Source: Protula sp. h YS-2021
Lineage: Eukaryota > Annelida > Polychaeta > Sabellida > Serpulidae
Assembly: GCA_949752745.1 (NCBI GenBank)
Contig: OX457031.1
Span: 124,001-188,000 of the forward strand
Length of the DNA: 64,000 nucleotides
Reading direction: 5' to 3'
The notes below the pieces were generated by a model that had not been told where the DNA came from, searched no databases, and saw nothing but the letters and a program-made list of their open reading frames with translations. Positions 57,089 through 64,000 of this stretch are shown here, piece after piece (positions within the stretch are counted from its first letter, which is position 1; every line of letters starts with the position of its first letter). The translations under genes and the position numbers were made by a program.

Positions 57089-57242
57089 CTTAGACGTTGT
57101 GTATTAATATATGTCTTGCTTTACAACATATGAAGTCGCGAGAGGCTAAGGTCCCTGGTGTGGTGTGAATTCACCCGTAGGCCATATATCATATATTGTG
57201 TATTTTAGTTAATTTTGTATTATTATCTATTATATTCAAGTA

Positions 57243-58143
57243 CAGTCGAATCCATTTAAACCGACATCGCTTTAACCGACATATCGTTTTAACCGACATG
57301 TTTTCACGGTCCCGAAGGATTTACTCCATTGACCCCCATTATATAACGTCGGTTTAAACAAATATCGTTTGTCCGACGTAAATTTTGCTGTCGAACAAAT
57401 TTTTTCAGCCCCTTTTTCGACAAATAATGATGACAGATCCTTTTTGTGCGATATTATACCTATTGTCATTTTACTGTGATGTTATACATTTGAGCCATTG
57501 TTCTACTAACATCACAGAAGTTATGCACACACAGAAGCCTATTCATCAGTACTCAGGCCATTCAAAGGTATGACATCTACTCCGGATTTCAAAGATGTTT
57601 GGGTTTTCGTGTAATCGTTACATTACAGAAAACAATGCTACATGAATAAACTTGTGATCAGACATCAAAAAGAGTTGCTCAAACGATTTTTTAGATTTCG
57701 ATTTATCAGAACATAAAGAAGCGATTATCTCGCGTGATTTAAACTTCACAGGTCTTTTTCATGTCTGTTAATCATGTCACTTGATTGCAATTTGAGCAGA
57801 AATTTTGCATTGCAATTTAATCAACTGCAATTTTGCGAATGGCAATTTTATCAATTGCAATTAGAAAAAGTGTTGTAAATTGCAATTTAGAAAATACATG
57901 TACAGTATAAAAAGGCTGTAAGAATGAATGCATAAATGTTGTTAAATATTTTGATAGAAACAATCCCAAAAGTATCAAGAGTGTAATATCATGTATTTTG
58001 GTATAGTATATTAATACAATATGATATGGATACAGTTTTTCTTTCTTACGAGTTTCAAATAGCCAGTACCTTTTAACCGACATATCGTTTAACCGACATT
58101 TTTTGCTCAGTCCCGGCGATGTCGGTTTAACGAGATTTCACTG
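57243..58143. mobile_element. Nested pogo/mariner-type MITE
   Basis: TA|CAGTCGAATCCATTTAAACC on the left and GGTTTAACGAGATTTCACTG|TA on the right. Both ends contain repeated TTTAACCGACAT motifs. 901 bp, flanked by TA, with no transposase. Inside there are GCAATT-TAATC-rich blocks (57780-57900). It has inserted between the two ORFs of the large element. Confidence 0.85.
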
Positions 58144-58735
58144 TATTGTATCATTATGTATTTTATTCAAGTATTTTATTATTATGTATTATATCCAAGT
58201 ATTGTATGAGAAAAATGAATAAGTTGAAAAGCATCATATGTGTTTCTTTTATTAAATATTACAAATATTTACAATTATGATAAAACAAAACTATTGCAAA
58301 TACATATTATGCTAATACATGTGCCCACTCATAAGAACTTAAATTGATAAGTTTACAAATGTTATAGAAACTAACTTTACATCAGCATAGATAATGTTAA
58401 TTCATTTCATAGTCATACTGTTAAAATTGCATACAGTCACATATGACTTTCTACTGAACCATCTTCTGACAGTCACTACATTTATATACATCCATTTTCT
58501 GAAGCATGAGATCCACTGACGTCATTTGCTTCTTCAGCATTTGCCAGTCTTTCATTGATTACAAAATTCCCTTCTTGATAGGATATAACCATATATTTAC
58601 GAATGTTAACCATCACTTTCTGTTGATATTTCACCAATTTAATATATGTTTCTCAATTAATGAGTATCACAACCGGTGAATCGTCTACACGCATTTTCTT
58701 TATAGTGGTATTAGCTTTACGCTCCGGTTCTCGCT

Positions 58736-58966
58736 TCATATTAGGCTCTGTCGTATTTTTTTTCGCTTTTTACACGGCGGCGTCATAGCTGGTAACTCAT
58801 CTCTTTTTATCTTTCTAAGATGGGGTCGCTTTTGACGCTGCTGACGTGACTTCGCCTTGGACTTTACCATGGGCATTGCCTTAGACTTTGCTGTAGATAC
58901 TGTCTCAGGCTTTGCTATAAAATTTTCTGCAGGCATTGCCATAGATGGTAGTCTTTGTTCACTCAC
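58736..58966 (-). CDS. Small basic protein, element-encoded
   Basis: 76 codons, ATG at 58966, stop at 58736-58738. It is rich in Lys/Arg/Met (AKSKAMPMVKSKAKSRQQRQ then KRPHLRKIKRDE and CKKRKKIRQ), with nuclear-localisation-like clusters. It lies on the opposite strand to the acidic ORF and close to the right arm, as an opposite-strand partner. No known family recognised. Confidence 0.45.
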   Translation of the reverse strand: MSEQRLPSMAMPAENFIAKPETVSTAKSKAMPMVKSKAKSRQQRQKRPHLRKIKRDELPAMTPPCKKRKKIRQSLI

Positions 58967-59129
58967 TGTTCGACATGTTCACTCTTCATTATCTTGATAC
59001 AGAATGTGCGTTATGCTCTATAGGGAGTTGTCACACTTGAGGTATGACACACTATGTAATACATCCTTTCGGTTCAACCTACACTATTCAAATGATGAGA
59101 AAGTCTTTAAGCATAGCTTTATATACATC

Positions 59130-59290
59130 TTGTTGAACAACAACATGTTTAACATGTTGAACATATTGAACAACTTGCTGAACATGTTGAACATGTTGAA
59201 CATGTTGAACAACTTGTTGAACATGTTGAACATGTTGAACAACTAGTTGAACAATTTGTTGAACAATTGTTGAACTTGTTAAAAAAATAT
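59130..59290. repeat. GTTGAACAT array, right arm
   Basis: Reverse-complement counterpart of the TTCAACATG array at 56040. Confidence 0.9.
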
Positions 59291-59384
59291 TGAACAATAC
59301 CAAGACGTAATAGGTTCCAAAACTAATTCAAACACATGCTTCGAATGGGGCTTGTCATTTGAATACATGTTTAAATGGCGTGCT

Positions 59385-60010
59385 CTTCTCACTAACTTAT
59401 TTTATACATCATATGTTGTTAAAAAACAATTTGTTAAAGTTGGTTTAGAACCCTGATTTTTATCCTACTACAACATGGTAAAATGTTCAAACTTATTTTA
59501 TACATCATATGTTGTTAAAAACTAAATTTGCAAAAGTTGGTCTATAACCATCATTTTTCCACTACTATAACTTAAAAACATTCGAATAAGTAGCATGGTG
59601 AAATGTTCAAACTTATTTTATATATCATATGTTGTCAGAAACTAAATTTGTTAAAGTTGGTCTTGAGCCACCATTTTCCTACTATTATTACTCTAAAACA
59701 TTCGAATAAGTAGCATGGTAAAATGCTAAAACTTATTTTATATTTCATATGTTATCAAAAACTAAATTTACTAAAGTTGATCTAGAACCACCATTTTCCC
59801 ACTACTATAACATAAAACATAACATTAGACTTACTTCCATTCCTTCTCAAATTTATTGATCATTCCCACGCGCTGAACGAGTGCACTCTGAAATTTATCG
59901 ATCGTTCCCACGGTCTAGGCCTTTGATGTTCTCAAATTTATCGATCGTTCCTACGCTCTGAACTAGTGCACTCTGAAATTTATTGATCGTTCTCATGCTC
60001 TGAGGTCTTT
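59385..60010. repeat. Right-arm-only tandem repeats (~120 bp and ~46 bp)
   Basis: ACTTATTTTATA-ATCATATGTTGTTA recurs at about 59394, 59490, 59612 and 59731, each time followed by AACTAAATTTG-AAAAGTTGGTCT and CATTCGAATAAGTAGCATGG. From about 59846 there follow units with CTCAAATTTATCGATCGTTCC and CTGAACTAGTGCACTCTGAA. Confidence 0.85.
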
Positions 60011-60173
60011 CATAAACTTATTCCTACGCTGTGTGTGTGTGTGGTTACTGTAATAGAACCACTGAAATATGACTAATTAAATACTATCAGGGAAAATAGG
60101 CATAGAAATATAGTTACTATGTTAAAAAAAAGAAAATAGACATAGAAATATAGTAACTATGTTAAAAAAAGAT

Positions 60174-60735
60174 GTCACAGAGTCACAGAGTCACAGAGTC
60201 ACATAATGTCACATGATGTCACATAGTGTCACATGATGTCACACGATGTTAGAGAGTCACATAATGTTATCTAATGTTACATAATGTTACAAAGTCACAT
60301 AAAGTCACAGTCACATGATGTCACATAATGTCACAGTCACATGATGTCACATAATGTCACATGATGTTACATAGTCACAAAAGTAAACAAAAAAATACCA
60401 AAAAAAAAGTTTGTCCCGAGCCGCGATCGAACCACCAATCTTCTGCTTACGAGTCCTCTACTCTGCCAAGTGAGCTACAGAGGCAGGTCTATTGAACGAT
60501 CTGATAATGACATACATAGTTAGACTAAGTAGGCTCACATAGCAATTACATAGTCCTAACATAGTAATATAGCCATATGATGTCACATAGTCACATAGTG
60601 GCACATGATGTCACATAATATCACATGATGTTACACAGTGTCACATGATGTTACATGATGTAACATAATGCTACATAGTGTTACATGATGTTACATAGTG
60701 TCACAGTTCACATAATGTCACATGATGTCATAGTC
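60174..60735. repeat. TGATGTCACA arrays, right arm
   Basis: CACATGATGT/CACATAATGT units at 60174-60375 and 60576-60735, on both sides of the inner tRNA-like module; mirror of the left arm. Confidence 0.85.
60412..60484 (-). tRNA. tRNA-like module, right arm, inner
   Basis: Mirror of the module at 55770 with the same CTCGTAA loop and A/B boxes. Differences cluster after the T loop (GATCGCGGCTCGG against GATCCCGGCCCGG), weakening the T stem. Confidence 0.45.
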
Positions 60736-61011
60736 ACAAAAGTCACCAAAGAAAGGTCACTTACCACGACTCTTTTTCCAATTCGTCTCCATGTGTATTC
60801 CAGTCAATCTTTCACTTTCCTATCTGTCTCCAGCCAATCTTTCACTTCCTTTTTTCAAAGAATAATGGTGGAAGAATGGAAGAATGGAAGAATAATGATA
60901 GATGGTGGAAGTCTTTATATGGAGGACCCGGGGGGGGGGGGTCCGTACATATTATGTCTTAGGGGGGGTGAGGGGGGTCCCCATGGGATGATAGACAGAA
61001 GGTGAAAGTGA

Positions 61012-61096
61012 TGCCCGAGGGAGTGATCGATCCACCAACCTTCAGAGCATGGGTCCGCTTACGACTCCTCTGCTCTATCAAGTGAGCCATTCAGGC
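61012..61096 (-). tRNA. tRNA-like module, right arm, outer
   Basis: Mirror of the module at 54943. It keeps GCCTGA/TCGGGC acceptor pairing and the D arm; the B-box region reads GGATCGATCAC, one change from the left copy. Confidence 0.4.
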
Positions 61097-61257
61097 CAGA
61101 AGGTTAATGTTCGGGAAAACAATCCTCATATAGGGTTGGGGTCGCATGACACATAATTGACAGGTCACGTGACTGACAGGTCACGTGACAAATGGCGTTA
61201 TGATGAATAACAGGTGACTTAGGGTTAGGGTTATGCTGCTTAGGATAGTCTTACGTT

Positions 61258-61425
61258 AGTATGACGTCATTATGACGTCATAACGTCATAATGACGGGCG
61301 CGCTTAGTCCTATCAATCTGATCCATCACACCTTTCTGACGTCATTATGACGTCATTATTACGTCACTGTTTTCGGAAGCCCATGGGCGTTCGAAAACAG
61401 CCAATACGTCATTATGACGTCACTT
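61258..61425. repeat. Subterminal TGACGTCATAA repeats, right
   Basis: Counterpart of 54600-54775 with at least seven TGACGTCA-like octamers. Confidence 0.8.
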
Positions 61426-61663
61426 CTTGTTTTCGGAAGCCCACTTTCCAACTACTTAAATCGGTCCCTAACAGCGAGTGTAAATTTTGAAATAACACAT
61501 ATTTAACGACCCCCATTTCGTGTTAAACAAAGAGAAGTTAAAGAAAATTACCTCATTATTTTAACGTAATTGACCTGTTTTGCATTAAAAATGAATACCT
61601 CAACCGCTTTATTTATTTTTTTTCGGCCGCACAGAGTAGCATATTTTATATTAAGTAAGCCCC

Positions 61664-61922
<259 letters not shown>

Positions 61923-62439
61923 AAAAAAACTAAATTGCATAAAAACTATATTTTTTATATATGTGTCTTCATTTTTTTGTTTGTAGTTTTATTCTGTAAA
62001 ATGTTAAACGCTAATGTAACAAGTCACCATTACTCTTACCATTATCTGGAATGTTCGGATGTAAACATTCCAAAATAAGTACTTTTACTGTCATTATTTC
62101 AATAACTTAAAATATATCAAAAAAACATTTTCATGGTTGACCACAACAGAAATTATAGTAGCATTTGCCATTGTATTGGAAACAACCCCCGGAAATTGTT
62201 CATTACTTCGAATTTTTGGGTTTTGATTGGGCTTACAAACAACCAATCAACAGTCCTTATGTTTGTTTATATTTTAAAGTGGTAGTTTTGAAAATAAAGT
62301 TTGTGGATCAACAGCAGTTTATTGGTACAGGGGGCGACATCGTGTAAACGGTGATAAATAAATTTATTCCTGATACAAACATGTTGTTGGTTTTAGGTAT
62401 ATGTTTCCCTGGCGTAATACATCCGACTCTTTTTACGCT

Positions 62440-63480
62440 ACATACGATCAGCCGGTTCGGAATAAAATGCGCAAAACTCATGTTTTGAATGCAAACTAAG
62501 CGGCTAAAAAATAAGCCAAATCACATTTCAAGCGTTCCCAATAAAAATATACAAACCACTGCGTTTCGAATAAAAATAAATGGGGTAAAAACTGAGAGAA
62601 ATGATGGAGAGACTTCGTATAAATGTCAAATTCCTCTTGCACCAAAGAGCAGTTTGGTTTTTAACAACCCGTATGCTATTTTGAGAATTTGTTAAAGGCT
62701 TTAACAAATAGTTTCATTTTTCATTTTTTTATGTTACGAGTATAAGCTGTTTTTGCTAGATTTCTTCTATATTTTTCTATCATTTATTTTATTATTTTAC
62801 CTATTACCCAGTCGAAATTCAAAATTCTTTCGCATTTTATTCGAAAAAACCAAGAGTGTGATTTGGCTTATGAAGGAAATGATTTCGTCTAAAGCCCATT
62901 TTTCTGTACCAAAGAGCAATTGTGTTGTTTTAGCAACCCGTATGCTATTTAACAATTTAGCCAGCTCACGGTATGGGCATTCCGAATAAAATGCGCAAAA
63001 AATTTGCGTTTCAAATACAAACTAACTGGGTAAAAAAATGAGAGAAGTGATAGAGAGATTTCGCGTAAATGTCAAATTTATCTTGTACTAAAGACAATAT
63101 CGCTTTTCACAACCCGTATGCTATTTTAAAAATTAATAAAAAAATGACAAATAGTTTTAAGTTTCAATTTCTTTTATTTTCCGAGTATGAGCTGTATTTC
63201 TTCTACGGTATATTTGTTTCTGTCATTTCTTTAATTTTTTACCTGGTTCCCCCGCAGAAAAAAAATTCTCGCGCATTTTATTCGAAAAGTGTGATTAGGC
63301 TTATTAATTTTATGTTCCGAATATGAATTGTCTGTGCTATGTTTCTTCTATCATTTCTTCCATTTTTACCCTTGCAGTCAAAAATTCTTTGGCATCAAAT
63401 TCGAAACACCCAAAATATGATTAGTCTTATCTGTAACTCCAAGCCCGTCTTTTTTTTTCTTTCTTTTTTTTTTTGCAACT
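62440..63480. repeat. ~440-bp tandem repeat, AT-rich
   Basis: GGGTAAAAACTGAGAGAAATGA with CGTATAAATGTCAAATTCCTC then CAACCCGTATGCTATTTTGA (62580-62690) recurs at 63015-63130. The TTTCTTCTAT-TTTTCTATCATTT then CGCATTTTATTCGAAAA part recurs at 62760-62850, 63190-63295 and about 63345-63410. No gene recognised. Confidence 0.7.
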
Positions 63481-64000
63481 TCCGTGTGTGGTTTCGTAAA
63501 AAAATTAAAATTTTAATTTAGGTTGTGATTTCAGTGAGATGAATTATAGGTGTAGCAGGTTTAATAATAGTTCATTTTTTTTGTCTTGATTATTGCTAAA
63601 AGGCCTGAGCAATACTCCATTTTTATAGATCCGGCGCTATTTTGAATTTGAGTTACCAAGGAGGTCTACAAAAGCAAATAAATTAAACTACTGGTTAGCA
63701 AACCGAATTGTGTTTGAAGGTATATTAGTTTATTATTTGTTTATTTTTGTTCTGTTACTTTATTATTATTTATTGATTTTGTTTTAATAATGGCATAAAT
63801 ACAAAACAAAATGCAAAAATGCAGGATTAGTGAAAACATGCAAATTAGTTTTGCTTCATACTTTTTTCTACAAAATTTCAAAATTACATCGTATCTGTGA
63901 AGGTGACTACGGAGATATGTTGTGTAACATCAGAAACAATCACATGCTCCGTATTTGTGTAATATCATATGGTGCCCAGACTAGCATCCTAGGACAGGTA

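Larger units (their letters stand above)
54566..61456. mobile_element. 6.9-kb element with very long terminal inverted repeats
   Basis: Left arm 54566-56299 and right arm 59057-61456 are inverted copies. Both start AGTAGTTGGAAAGTGGGC and both contain the ATTGGCTGTTTTCG, GCGCGCCCGT, CACGTGACCTGTCA, tRNA-like and TGTGACATCA blocks in the same order. Both end inward at TAGTGTAGGTTGAACCGAAA then GGATGTAT. CAAATC precedes the left end and TAAATC follows the right end, an approximate 6-bp target duplication. AG...CT ends and a 6-bp duplication agree with Polinton/Maverick elements. However, no DNA polymerase B, integrase, protease or capsid gene is present, so it would be a non-autonomous or unrelated type. 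The core encodes an acidic zinc-finger-like ORF and a basic ORF. Confidence 0.8.
59057..61456 (-). repeat. Right terminal inverted repeat (~2.4 kb)
   Basis: Inverted copy of the left arm, longer because of extra tandem repeats at about 59300-60060 that the left arm lacks. The junctions fall between AAAAATCAGGGTT (59450) and the TTTTTTTAACAAGTTCAACA block (59275). Confidence 0.85.

Noticed and set aside
60174..60735. Regularly spaced short repeats as a CRISPR array
   Set aside because: Units are about 10 bp with no unique spacers; a simple tandem array in an animal genome.

Overview
The window looks like nuclear DNA of an animal, most likely a marine lophotrochozoan and probably a mollusc. 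It is AT-rich and full of microsatellites, satellites and transposon remnants, and it has split genes with GT-AG introns. It holds a Mab-21/cGAS-like receptor gene, a ciliary-type LRRC43 homologue, and several LINE, tyrosine-recombinase, pogo and MITE remnants. No bacterial operon, CRISPR array or rRNA gene is visible. The species assignment is inference; no marker gene is present.

Layout. 0-1.1 kb: the 3' part of an intact Mab-21/cGAS-like ORF. 1.1-6 kb: AT-rich DNA with no recognisable gene. 6.1-7.3 kb: a tyrosine-recombinase (Crypton-like) remnant. 7.5 kb: the first copy of a SINE-like repeat. 8.1-10.5 kb: a decayed CR1/Jockey-type LINE. 11.4-28.9 kb: almost wholly repeats, including satellites with about 105-, 57-, 115- and 150-bp monomers, a duplicated block, and several non-autonomous elements that share a GGACGGACAGAC tail and a terminal palindrome. 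28.97-29.68 kb: a MITE with a perfect 9-bp target duplication. 30.1-30.5 kb: another LINE fragment.

33.3-40.8 kb (+ strand): exons of an LRRC43-like gene. They splice in a sensible order, but there are stop codons, and three separate stretches have been tandemly multiplied (a 123-bp exon unit, an 80-bp segment and a 1-kb exon-plus-intron unit). 44.8-52.2 kb (- strand): exons of one or two convergent host genes that I do not recognise. Splice sites are good, phases match at two junctions (with one internal acceptor chosen partly on phase), and two exons have decayed tandem copies. A pogo-type element with a CENP-B-like N-terminus sits at 46.8-47.6 kb.

53.2-54.4 kb: a 5'-truncated LINE on the - strand. 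54.57-61.46 kb: the most striking object in the window, a 6.9-kb element bounded by inverted repeats of about 1.7 kb (left) and 2.4 kb (right). Each arm carries TGACGTCA-rich outer repeats, two tRNA-like modules, TGTGACATCA arrays and TTCAACATG arrays. Between the arms lie an acidic zinc-finger-like ORF, a small basic ORF on the other strand and a nested pogo-type MITE. Its ends (AG...CT, approximate 6-bp target duplication) recall Polinton/Maverick termini, but no polymerase or integrase is seen. 61.5-64 kb: AT-rich DNA with a TA microsatellite and a 440-bp tandem repeat.
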